NCBI GenBank assembly: GCA_035443705.1
Contig: DAORSV010000023.1
Location: 1-22,913, forward strand
DNA from: CADEGZ01 sp035443705
GTDB taxonomy: Bacteria; Pseudomonadota; Gammaproteobacteria; UBA6186; Azoamicaceae
Length of the DNA: 22,913 nt
Reading direction: 5' to 3'
Shown here: positions 1 through 7,353 of the stretch, in pieces
How positions within the stretch are numbered: the first letter of the stretch is position 1
How the letters are laid out: every line of letters begins with the position of its first letter
Position numbers and translations under genes: made by a program
Notes under the pieces: model-generated
Database searches by the model: none
What the model was told of the DNA's origin: nothing
The model's input: the letters and a program-made list of their open reading frames with translations, nothing else

Positions 1-50
1 CAATGATAGTGTGGGGTTTCCCCATGTGAAAGTAGGACATCGCCAGGCGC
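1..50 (+). rRNA. rrf: 5S ribosomal RNA, 3' end (partial)
   Basis: The first 50 bases match the last part of gammaproteobacterial 5S rRNA as I recall the E. coli sequence. The block GTGTGGGGTTTCCCCATG is the conserved 3' hairpin (stem IV, loop E side), followed by AGTAGG and the closing CGCCAGGC that pairs with the 5' end of the molecule. The 5' part lies outside the window. The exact mature 3' end is uncertain by a few bases. An rRNA operon therefore ends here on the plus strand, with only about 69 bases before the next gene. No hairpin followed by a U-run is visible between them. Confidence 0.93.
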
Positions 51-70
51 CATATTAATACAATGCGATT

Positions 71-114
71 CCTTCTCCCCTAAATCGGGAGAAGGTGCCC
101 GTAGAGGGATGAGG
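71..114 (+). repeat. Palindromic interspersed repeat-like element between 5S and prlC
   Basis: A perfect 9-bp stem, CCTTCTCCC (71-79) with GGGAGAAGG (87-95), encloses a 7-base loop. It is followed by TGCCCGTAGAGGGATGAGG, which contains a small CCC/GGG hairpin (98-100 with 106-108). From memory this layout (CCTTCTCCC, loop, GGGAGAAGGTGCCCG, GGATGAGG) is a dispersed intergenic repeat in many proteobacteria. That it belongs to that family is inference. No U-run follows the main stem, so it does not look like a standard intrinsic terminator. The terminal GAGG sits 4 bases before the prlC start codon. Confidence 0.6.
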
Positions 115-118
115 ATAT

Positions 119-2191
119 ATGCCAAATCCACTGTTAGAACCCGCCTTAAACACATTGCCCATCTTTGAAAACATCACACCAGAACATATTGAATCTGCTA
201 TCCAGCACATCTTGAATAAAAACAAAAAAATGCTTAATCAATTATTAGAAAATCAAAAAACCCACACATGGGATAATCTGGTTTTACCTTTAGAAATTAT
301 GGAAGGTGAATTGGAGGATGTCTGGTGTACAGTTTCGCATCTCAATTCAGTAATGAATACTGCTGAACTACATCAAGTCTATCAAAAAATGTTAACCTAT
401 CTCACCGAATATCACACTGAAATCAAACAAAATGAAAAACTCTACCAGGCATATTTAAGTATTGTTGAAAATCCAAGCTATTCAAAATTAAACATCGCAC
501 AAAGAAAAGTGATTGAAAATGCTATCCGCGATTTTAAATTATCAGGTATTGAGCTGTCTGTAGAGAAACGCGCGGTCTTTAAATCATTAAGTGTGCGATT
601 GTCGAAATTAGAAAGCACATTCGAACAAAATGTCTTGGAATCGACAGATGCCTGGTCTTTGAATATTACAGACATTACTCAATTAAAAGGTTTACCGCCT
701 GATGTATTAGAGAAAGCAAGGCTAAGCGCAAAAAATAAAGCTAAAACAGGCTGGTTATTAACCTTAGAATATCCCTGTTACATCGCTGTTATGACATACG
801 CTGAAGATAGAGAAGTTCGCAAAACATTTTACACTGCCTATGTAACTCGCGCTTCTGCTGTAGTGTCATCTGTAGATGGAGAAAAATGGGATAACACGCC
901 CGTGATGCGCGCAATCATGAAAGTACGAGCCGATTTATCAACACTTTTAGGCTTCGAAAACTACGCGGAATATGCACTTCAAACAAGAATGCTTAAAAAA
1001 ACAACGGACGTAATGCATTTTTTAGAAGAGCTGATTGCTCGATTAAAAAAGGTTGCATTTGATAATCTAAATGAACTTAAAGCGTTTGCATTAAAAAATT
1101 GTCAGTTAGATACACTTGAAGTGTGGGATATGGCCTATGTTAGTGAAAAAATGTTGCACGATAAGTATGCGATTTCAGAGGAAATATTAAAACAGTATTT
1201 CCCAGAAGAAAAAACTATACAAGGCTTATTTGCTATTGTTAATAAGCTGTATGGCGTTTATGTAAAAGAAGTGGAATCTTTTAATAAATGGCACTTAGAT
1301 GTTCGATTATTTGCGGTTTATGACGAAAGCAATACGTTACTTGGACATTTTTATACCGATCTATATGCTCGCCAGAATAAAAGAGGTGGCGCTTGGATTT
1401 CGGGTTGTAAAACGCGCATGCAATATCCGGATGGTCAACGACAATTGCCTGCGGTCTATCTTGTTGCGAATTTTTCATCGACCCAAACAGGTGGATCTGT
1501 TTTATTAACCCATGAAGAAGTGATAACATTGTTTCATGAATTTGGACACTGTTTGCATTATCTTTTAACAACGGTCGATTATCCGAGTATTTCTGGTGGG
1601 AACGGGGTTTCTTGGGATGCTATAGAACTACCCAGTCAATTACTAGAATATTGGTGTTGGGAAGAAGAAGCCTTGGCATTATTTTCAGAACACATTCAAA
1701 CGAAAGATCCCTTACCACACGATCTATTTTTAAAGTTAAAAGCCACCAAAAACTTTCAGATTGGTTTAAGACTAATGCGCCAATTAGAATTTTCACTGTT
1801 TGATTTTGTTTTGCACAAAACATTTAGCGCAGATCTTAGTAAGAACATGGATATACAAAAGATTTTAGATCACGTTAGATCAAAAACAGCGGTTATGCCT
1901 GTGCCTAAATTTAATCACTATCAAAATACGTTTTCGCATATTTTTGGTGGCGGTTATGCGGCCGGATACTACAGTTATTTGTGGTCAGAAGTTTTAGCAG
2001 CAGATGTATTTGAGCAGTTTACAGCCGATAATCAAGTATTTAATAAAGATGTTTCGAAAAAATTTGTAGAAACGATTTTATCAAAAGGCGGCGCAGAGGA
2101 ATTTATGGATTTATTCGTTGCCTTTTGTGGCAGAGCTCCTAAAATAGATGCATTGTTGAAAGAATATGATATAGATAGAATATTTGAGTGA
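119..2191 (+). CDS. prlC: Oligopeptidase A, M3 family zinc metallopeptidase
   Basis: Cytoplasmic thimet-type oligopeptidase that degrades short peptides, including cleaved signal peptides in the family's known role. The 690-residue product is close to the usual length of about 680. The zinc site is intact: HEFGH at residues 473-477, then the downstream Glu in DAIELPSQ (about E503) as third ligand. The C-terminal substrate-binding stretch FGGGYAAGYYSYLWSE is also typical of M3 enzymes. There is no signal peptide. The ATG at 119 has GAGG at 111-114, spacing 4, and these bases belong to the palindromic repeat upstream. It lies just after a 5S gene in the same direction, so readthrough from the rRNA operon is possible. 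It converges on bioC with an 11-bp gap. Dcp is the alternative in this family, but the motif context and length fit PrlC better. Confidence 0.93.
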   Translation: MPNPLLEPALNTLPIFENITPEHIESAIQHILNKNKKMLNQLLENQKTHTWDNLVLPLEIMEGELEDVWCTVSHLNSVMNTAELHQVYQKMLTYLTEYHTEIKQNEKLYQAYLSIVENPSYSKLNIAQRKVIENAIRDFKLSGIELSVEKRAVFKSLSVRLSKLESTFEQNVLESTDAWSLNITDITQLKGLPPDVLEKARLSAKNKAKTGWLLTLEYPCYIAVMTYAEDREVRKTFYTAYVTRASAVVSSVDGEKWDNTPVMRAIMKVRADLSTLLGFENYAEYALQTRMLKKTTDVMHFLEELIARLKKVAFDNLNELKAFALKNCQLDTLEVWDMAYVSEKMLHDKYAISEEILKQYFPEEKTIQGLFAIVNKLYGVYVKEVESFNKWHLDVRLFAVYDESNTLLGHFYTDLYARQNKRGGAWISGCKTRMQYPDGQRQLPAVYLVANFSSTQTGGSVLLTHEEVITLFHEFGHCLHYLLTTVDYPSISGGNGVSWDAIELPSQLLEYWCWEEEALALFSEHIQTKDPLPHDLFLKLKATKNFQIGLRLMRQLEFSLFDFVLHKTFSADLSKNMDIQKILDHVRSKTAVMPVPKFNHYQNTFSHIFGGGYAAGYYSYLWSEVLAADVFEQFTADNQVFNKDVSKKFVETILSKGGAEEFMDLFVAFCGRAPKIDALLKEYDIDRIFE

Positions 2192-2202
2192 ATGCGCATT
2201 AA

Positions 2203-3078
2203 TTAGAGAATTTGTAAATCTGCAATTGGAAAATGAATAATACCTTCTTCGTCCGCTTGATGCAGTGTAGTGCTTCCAGAACACCAAGCATGTCCATAAA
2301 TAACCTCGAAAGTTGCCGGTAGAAAGCCCTCTCTCGTGCGATAATGCTCATACGCGTTAATTAATTTATCGACAGTGCCTTTAGGACTCAGTCCGATGGA
2401 TTTTTCTCTTTTAACATAGTTTTCTCCGGTATCTTTCAGATCCTGTATCAGATGCATTAAGTTTTGGTAAGTGAGTGTTATCATTTCCATATCCATGACC
2501 GGGTCAAGCACTTGGGTTTGAATGAGCATGTCGCCAATGTGATGCATATCCATAAAGGCATTCACATGTGTATTTTGATCAATGATCGAAAAACTTTCGC
2601 GTAGCTCTTGTAAAGTATCAGGGCCGAAGGTCGAAAACAACAATAATCCTTCTGGTTTTAAGACGCGGCGAATTTCTGCTAAGACTTTTTGCGGATTGAC
2701 AAACCAATGTAAAACACAATTAGAAAAAACAAAATCGATACTGTGATTTTTCAGTGGCAAATAGTCACCATCTCCGCAAACAGAAGTGTGTTTAGCAAAG
2801 TGTTTTTTATTGGAAAAACGCAACATGTTTTCGGCAATGTCTAGTTTTATAATATGTGCTTTAGGATATTTTTGGGTTAAGTGTGAGGCAAAAAAACCAG
2901 TCCCACTACCCAAATCCAATATCACATCCGGATCTAAGTTAATTAAATCGAGACGATCGAGTAAACGCATCCCCACTTCTTGGTGTATGATAGCGGCCTG
3001 ATTATACGTGTGTGCAGCGCGGCTGAAATGCCGTGCAAGTGCTAATTTAGGTTTGTGAGCGTTTTGTGATAAATGCAT
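2203..3078 (-). CDS. bioC: Malonyl-[ACP] O-methyltransferase BioC
   Basis: SAM-dependent methyltransferase that caps the malonyl-ACP carboxyl so fatty acid synthesis can build the pimeloyl chain of biotin. From the chosen start it is 291 residues. The N-terminal ARHFSRAAHTYNQAA is the BioC signature. Motif I is LDLGSGTG (54-61), and FSTFGPDTLQELR (148-160) is the characteristic BioC block. An in-frame start at 3126 would add 16 hydrophobic residues and overlap comF. I chose the ATG at 3078 because homologues begin shortly before the ARHFSRAA motif. No strong Shine-Dalgarno sequence is visible there. No other bio genes lie nearby. It is divergent from comF with 14 bp between starts, so its promoter must lie within or across the comF 5' end. 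Confidence 0.9.
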   Translation of the reverse strand: MHLSQNAHKPKLALARHFSRAAHTYNQAAIIHQEVGMRLLDRLDLINLDPDVILDLGSGTGFFASHLTQKYPKAHIIKLDIAENMLRFSNKKHFAKHTSVCGDGDYLPLKNHSIDFVFSNCVLHWFVNPQKVLAEIRRVLKPEGLLLFSTFGPDTLQELRESFSIIDQNTHVNAFMDMHHIGDMLIQTQVLDPVMDMEMITLTYQNLMHLIQDLKDTGENYVKREKSIGLSPKGTVDKLINAYEHYRTREGFLPATFEVIYGHAWCSGSTTLHQADEEGIIHFPIADLQIL

Positions 3079-3092
3079 AGGATAATTGTCGC

Positions 3093-3791
3093 ATGTTAAA
3101 AAAAGTAGAACAATGGTTATTACCATTTATTTGTTGTTTTTGCGAAGCCTATACGACCAGCGGGCAAGATTTATGTTCAGTTTGCAAAATGGCCTTGCCT
3201 TGGTCTGGCGATCGCTGCTTTAAGTGTGGGCTCTATTTAACGCCTGGAATAGATTCTATAGATTGCGAAAGTTGTAGAGAGTTGCCACCGAAATTCGATC
3301 GCTTGTGTTCGTTGTTTAGTTATCAGCCACCCATTACGAAATTGGTGATGGGATTAAAGTTTGGTAAAAAATTGGCTTATGGTCGTGTAATGGGCGAACT
3401 GTTGGCGGACCAGGTGGAAGCGCAATGGTATCAAAATCGTGAATTGCCTGAAGCCATTATTCCTGTGCCATTGCATATTGATCGCTTACGAAAACGGGGA
3501 TTTAATCAAGCTTTGGAATTACTTTGGCCGATACATAAAAAAACAAAAATTCCCGTTGTATTTGACGCTTGCGTGCGCATTCGAAAGACCACAGCACAAG
3601 CGCAATTAGATAAAACGCGCCGTAAACGAAATTTAAAAAGCGCGTTTCAAATTGTAAAACCAATACCCTTTGAGCATGTTGCGATTATGGATGATGTGGT
3701 GACCACAGGAAGCACTGTGAATGCTTTAACGCAAGTTTTAAAAGAAGCCGGTGTTACAACGGTTGATATCTGGTGTATTTGCCGAGCGTAA
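3093..3791 (+). CDS. comF: ComF/GntX family phosphoribosyltransferase-like protein
   Basis: A 232-residue protein of the ComF family, needed for DNA uptake during natural transformation in several bacteria; in E. coli the homologue is GntX. The N-terminal third is cysteine-rich with zinc-ribbon spacing (C14, C15, C17, C28, C31, C42, C45, C58, C61). The C-terminal part is a type I phosphoribosyltransferase fold with the PRPP loop MDDVVTTGST (199-208) and the family block VPLHIDRLRKRGFNQA. The ATG at 3093 has AGGA at 3079-3082. It sits back to back with bioC. In E. coli the homologue instead sits next to bioH, another biotin gene. It converges on rsmD with an 18-bp gap and no obvious terminator. 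Confidence 0.9.
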   Translation: MLKKVEQWLLPFICCFCEAYTTSGQDLCSVCKMALPWSGDRCFKCGLYLTPGIDSIDCESCRELPPKFDRLCSLFSYQPPITKLVMGLKFGKKLAYGRVMGELLADQVEAQWYQNRELPEAIIPVPLHIDRLRKRGFNQALELLWPIHKKTKIPVVFDACVRIRKTTAQAQLDKTRRKRNLKSAFQIVKPIPFEHVAIMDDVVTTGSTVNALTQVLKEAGVTTVDIWCICRA

Positions 3792-3809
3792 GAGAAAGCG
3801 GCAAGGTTT

Positions 3810-4397
3810 TTAAGCTTGATCTTTGATTTTCTGTGTTAAATAGTAATAAACACTACCTGCTTTTTTCTTTTTTAAGATTGCCCAGGTATCGGGCAAAGTT
3901 AGTAATTCTATAGGGACATCCGATTCGAAATAAATCAGGGTGTTGATTGTAAGCCATGCTTGATTTTCAAGTAATGCAAAGCACTTCGATAAGGCTTTTA
4001 AGGCATAGGGTGGATCAACAAAGATAATATCAAAAGGTGTAGTCAGTTTTAAAGCCTGCTGGCACTGCGTTGTTATCCAAACGAGTGCATCTTGTTCTTG
4101 TATTTCCATGAGATCTGCATTTAAGCGCTTGGCATTTTGACGAAGCATTTCATAAGCGTCTCGATCTTTCTCTAGACATAACACATGTGCTGCGCCGCGC
4201 GATAAAGATTCAAATCCCAACGCACCACTGCCCGTAAATAAATCGAGGCAGTGTGCACCATGAATATAGGGCGCTAGCCAATTAAAAAGCGTTTCGCGAA
4301 TACGATTAGGCGTTGGGCGTAATCCCGCAACGGTCGGAAATTGAATTTTACGACCGCGCCATTTTCCCGCAATAATTCGAACTTCGTTTAGCATCAA
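3810..4397 (-). CDS. rsmD: 16S rRNA (guanine966-N2)-methyltransferase RsmD
   Basis: Methylates N2 of G966 in 16S rRNA during 30S assembly. The 195-residue protein starts with the family signature VRIIAGKWRGRKIQFP and RPTPNRIRETLFNWL. It has the SAM-binding motif LDLFTGSGALGFESLSRGA (51-69) and the N6/N2-MTase catalytic motif DPPY (128-131). Its start overlaps the stop of the upstream M16 gene by 4 bases, so translation is probably coupled. A second ATG directly follows the first, so the start is ambiguous by one codon. It is the last gene of a three-gene minus-strand operon and converges on comF. Confidence 0.94.
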   Translation of the reverse strand: MMLNEVRIIAGKWRGRKIQFPTVAGLRPTPNRIRETLFNWLAPYIHGAHCLDLFTGSGALGFESLSRGAAHVLCLEKDRDAYEMLRQNAKRLNADLMEIQEQDALVWITTQCQQALKLTTPFDIIFVDPPYALKALSKCFALLENQAWLTINTLIYFESDVPIELLTLPDTWAILKKKKAGSVYYYLTQKIKDQA

Positions 4398-5821
4398 GGC
4401 GATGTTGCGGTGCCTACAATAATTAATCCCAATTTTTCTGGGTTAATACGGCGCTGAAAAGCGGATTTTATTTCGGAGATGGTGACAGTCTCGACTTGTT
4501 TTTGATACGTTGTCAGCGAATCGAGCGGCAGCTGATAAAAACCCATTCGGGCTACGACATCGGTTATTTTTTGATTGTTGCTAATTTCTAGCGGAAAAGA
4601 ACGGGTAATGGCTTGTTTGGCTTCGAAGACTTCTTGTTCTGTAGGGCCTTCGTTTATAAATTTCACAAGGGTATTTTGTAATACCGTAATCGCTTCTTGT
4701 GTTTGACTGTTTTTTGTTTGCAATCGTATCACAAAGGGAGCAGGTTTTTGTAACTGAAGCACAGCGCTAATAACGTTGTAAGCTAACCCGCGGTCATTGC
4801 GGACTTCATTAAACAGGCGAGAAGTTAAGATGCCACCGCCTAAAATATTATTACCCACTAAGAGCGGAAAATAATCGGGGTCGTTTTCTGTCGCACAAGG
4901 TTGTCCTGTTAACACATGGGTTTGTTCGGTTGGAAAAGAAATATTGACGTGAGTGGGTTCTATTAAAGGTTCGACGTTTGGAATAGGTGCTGCCAGGTTT
5001 CCTTCAGGCAATTTTTCAGAAATTTGATTAGCAATATCGGTTGCTTGTTCTTTAGAAACACCGCCGACAATCGTAATGGTGGCATTTTTTGCAACAAAAT
5101 ACTGTTGATGAAATTGAACAAGATCTGCTTTTGTAATTAAAGTAACACCCTCGATGGTACCACAAGCGGGTTCTGCATAAGGATGGTTTTTGTAAAGTGC
5201 CTTAAAGAAAGCTTGACTTGCGACTGCATTCGGTTGTTGTAAATTTCGTTGAAGCCCGATTAGCGTTTGGTTTCTTTGAGTTTCTATATTGTTTTCAGGG
5301 AACGTTGGGTTTGAGATCAAATCAACATATAGCGCGATCACGGGATTTAAAAGTTTTGGATCGGTTAAGGAGCGTAGCGAAATAGTGGCTCGATCGCGAT
5401 CGACGTCAACGCTAAATTTTGCGCCAGAATCCTCAAATTTTTCGGCAATCAAATCTGCGCTTGCATTGGGGATCCCTTGATCTAACAAATGAAGACATAA
5501 TGCAGCTAGTCCAGGTTTTTCAGCGTCTCTGGCAGATCCCGCATCAAAATTGACTTGCACATCAATAATAGGAATACCTTCCGTTGCGACAAAATAAACA
5601 CGCGTCCCATTGGTGGTTGACCAATTTTCTATGGCAACAGTATGTGGTATAGGGGTGGGCATGGGCATGGGCGTAGGAGTAGTCGTAGACTGCTGAATCA
5701 TACTTGTTTCTACAGAAGTTGCAGCAGATTCCGTTTTAACTACTTTTTTCGAAAATGAAAAAAAGAGCACGATGGGTAAGACAAATACAAATAAGACAAT
5801 GCGCCAATATCGATTTTTCAT
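4394..5821 (-). CDS. M16 family peptidase homologue, inactive partner subunit
   Basis: A 475-residue M16 (insulinase/processing-peptidase) protein. The N-terminus has one hydrophobic segment (about residues 9-23) with no lipobox, then a Ser/Thr/Pro linker (TTTPTPMPMPTPIP), so it is probably anchored in the inner membrane facing the periplasm. The zinc motif is lost: where its partner reads HALEH, this protein reads roughly ALCLH, with two zinc/catalytic residues replaced. It keeps the C-terminal block EVRNDRGLAYNV, the Arg/Tyr substrate-binding region that inactive subunits are known to contribute. It starts 4 bp after the stop of the catalytic gene and overlaps rsmD. Most likely it forms a heterodimer with the product of 5826-7175. 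The substrate is unknown. Confidence 0.88.
   Translation of the reverse strand: MKNRYWRIVLFVFVLPIVLFFSFSKKVVKTESAATSVETSMIQQSTTTPTPMPMPTPIPHTVAIENWSTTNGTRVYFVATEGIPIIDVQVNFDAGSARDAEKPGLAALCLHLLDQGIPNASADLIAEKFEDSGAKFSVDVDRDRATISLRSLTDPKLLNPVIALYVDLISNPTFPENNIETQRNQTLIGLQRNLQQPNAVASQAFFKALYKNHPYAEPACGTIEGVTLITKADLVQFHQQYFVAKNATITIVGGVSKEQATDIANQISEKLPEGNLAAPIPNVEPLIEPTHVNISFPTEQTHVLTGQPCATENDPDYFPLLVGNNILGGGILTSRLFNEVRNDRGLAYNVISAVLQLQKPAPFVIRLQTKNSQTQEAITVLQNTLVKFINEGPTEQEVFEAKQAITRSFPLEISNNQKITDVVARMGFYQLPLDSLTTYQKQVETVTISEIKSAFQRRINPEKLGLIIVGTATSP
5651..5686 (-). repeat. Six imperfect hexamer units in the M16 linker
   Basis: On the plus strand this reads as consecutive 6-base units AGGGGT, GGGCAT, GGGCAT, GGGCGT, AGGAGT, AGTCGT. 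On the coding strand they encode the alternating TTTPTPMPMPTP linker between the membrane segment and the M16 domain. Only two units are identical. The reading frame is preserved because the unit is two codons long, so gain or loss of units would only change linker length. Confidence 0.6.
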
Positions 5822-5825
5822 AAAA

Positions 5826-7175
5826 TTAAGTTCCAGATTTTAAAGGGATGAGTTCAGCGGTTGTTAGCCGTTCTTGCGTTAGATACTTTTGTGCGACTTT
5901 TTGGATATCTTCCGCAGTAATCGTTTGGATCTGTTCCGGAAAAGTATCCGCCAGTTTCCAAGAGAGTCCGACGGATTCTAAACTACCCAACCCAATGGCT
6001 TGATCCGACATAGAGTCTTTAGCATAGGTATGTTGCGCAATCGCATTAACTTTAACGCGGTTTAATTCAGCATCGCTAATAGGCGATGTTTTTAATCGCT
6101 CGAATTGCTGTAGCAGTGCTGCTTCGACTTCTGCCAGCGTGTGGTTTTGTGTGGGTATTGCGCTAAATTCCATCAATGCTTCATGTAAACTAAAGGGGTC
6201 ATACGTAGAAAAAACGCTGGTGATAAGCGATTGATCGCGGATCAAATCTTTAGAAAAACGCCCACTATTGCCACCATCCAATGCCATTAACAGCATGAGT
6301 AGCGCATACGGTTCTTCGGGGCTAGAGGCGGTTATAATAGAAGGAACGTTGTAAGCCATAAATAATCGTGGAACGGTTGCATTGGCGCTCACTTGAATTT
6401 GACGTTTTCCAAGATTAACGAGCTCTTTACGCGGTTTTAGTGTTGGTATCGTAATGGGTTTTAAGGGACCGAAATAGGTTTGTGCTAATTGATGGACGGC
6501 TTCGGGGTTTACATCGCCGACCACAACAACAATTGCATTATTAGGGCCATACCATGTTTTATACCAAGTCCGTAGATCTTCAACGGTTAAATTCTCTATA
6601 TCATTCATCCAGCCGATGGGCCAATGATGATAAGGATTGCTGATATGTGCGGCTGCATGCAATCGTTCTCGGGTTAAGGATTCTGGATTGTCATCCGTTC
6701 GCAATCGACGTTCTTCCATTATTACCTTAAGTTCTTGTTTAAAAGCATCTTCAGGTAGTGTTAAATTTGCCATGCGATCAGCTTCGAGTTCAAAGCAAAG
6801 CTTTAAACGTTCCGCATCAAGCTCTTGAAAATAAGCAGTAAAATCACTTGAGGTAAACGCATTTTGATCACCGCCACCAATCGCAATTAAACGAGAAAAT
6901 TCATCTTTGGGGTGGTTTGTCGTGCCGCGAAACATCATATGTTCGAGTGCATGCGAAATGCCCGTGATGCCATTTGGTTCATAACTACTACCCACCTTGT
7001 ACCAAACTTGTGTTACCACAATGGGGGAACGGTGATCTTCTCGAACGATTAGTTTTAGACCATTATCTAACTTGTATTCATGGGTATTAGAAGCAGGCGG
7101 CGTTTCAGAAGCAAGAGCAGAACCACTGATCGCGGCGAAGAGTAGCCATAAGCATAGGTGTTTGAAGTACATCAT
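5826..7175 (-). CDS. Secreted M16 family zinc peptidase, catalytic subunit
   Basis: A 449-residue periplasmic or secreted M16 metallopeptidase. A signal peptide covers about residues 1-23, ending in SGSALASE. The inverted zinc motif HALEH is intact at 75-79, and the third zinc ligand is probably E155 in VIMEERRLRT, at the expected spacing of about 76 residues. It is similar in size and layout to the short PqqL/YmxG-type bacterial M16 proteins, not to the large pitrilysins. It is first in an operon with the inactive M16 partner and rsmD. The ATG at 7175 is followed directly by a second ATG, and GGGA lies a few bases upstream. The physiological substrate cannot be read from the sequence. Confidence 0.9.
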   Translation of the reverse strand: MMYFKHLCLWLLFAAISGSALASETPPASNTHEYKLDNGLKLIVREDHRSPIVVTQVWYKVGSSYEPNGITGISHALEHMMFRGTTNHPKDEFSRLIAIGGGDQNAFTSSDFTAYFQELDAERLKLCFELEADRMANLTLPEDAFKQELKVIMEERRLRTDDNPESLTRERLHAAAHISNPYHHWPIGWMNDIENLTVEDLRTWYKTWYGPNNAIVVVVGDVNPEAVHQLAQTYFGPLKPITIPTLKPRKELVNLGKRQIQVSANATVPRLFMAYNVPSIITASSPEEPYALLMLLMALDGGNSGRFSKDLIRDQSLITSVFSTYDPFSLHEALMEFSAIPTQNHTLAEVEAALLQQFERLKTSPISDAELNRVKVNAIAQHTYAKDSMSDQAIGLGSLESVGLSWKLADTFPEQIQTITAEDIQKVAQKYLTQERLTTAELIPLKSGT

Positions 7176-7208
7176 TTATTCCCGAGGTTAACATTAACTA
7201 TAAAGGGG

Positions 7209-7239
7209 AGTATACACCAAGGAGGCGGCAATGGGTCAA
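7209..7239 (-). promoter_or_regulatory. Candidate sigma-70 promoter for the M16-rsmD operon
   Basis: Read on the minus strand, TTGACC (7239-7234) and TATACT (7214-7209) are separated by 19 bases, somewhat longer than ideal. Transcription would begin near 7202, about 27 bases before the M16 start codon. It lies in the 178-bp divergent gap between the M16 gene and ftsY, which otherwise holds only the candidate ftsY promoter. Confidence 0.45.
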
Positions 7240-7287
7240 GTCTGAACACAGACACATTATTTTCAATTCTTCTGTCTTTTCCGCCCA

Positions 7288-7317
7288 TTGGTATAAACAT
7301 TCCTTCTGCTGTATCCT
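7288..7317 (+). promoter_or_regulatory. Weak candidate promoter for ftsY
   Basis: TTGGTA (7288-7293) and TATCCT (7312-7317) are separated by 18 bases, and the ftsY ATG is 37 bases downstream. The match to consensus is moderate (4 of 6 in each box), so this is a candidate only. Confidence 0.3.
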
Positions 7318-7353
7318 GTGTGTTTTGGTGTTATCAACAAATAGGCAAATAAA

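Noticed and set aside
1281..1571. Minus-strand 96-residue frame inside prlC, and similar long frames opposite rsmJ (9610-10293) and ftsY (7263-7673)
   Set aside because: They are fully or largely antisense to well-supported genes, have no family motifs, and are explained by codon bias of the real gene.
2191..2200. Perfect palindrome AATGCGCATT between the convergent prlC and bioC genes, considered as terminator
   Set aside because: It has no loop and no U-run. At 10 bp it is too weak to call.
3079..3126. N-terminal 16-residue hydrophobic extension of BioC that would look like a membrane segment
   Set aside because: It overlaps the comF coding region, and BioC is cytosolic. The internal ATG at 3078 gives the normal family N-terminus.
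7219..7245. A strong AAGGAGG followed by ATG and a four-codon frame (M-G-Q-V) upstream of ftsY
   Set aside because: It coincides with the -35 and spacer region of the better minus-strand promoter for the M16 operon. A leader peptide this short cannot be supported from sequence alone.
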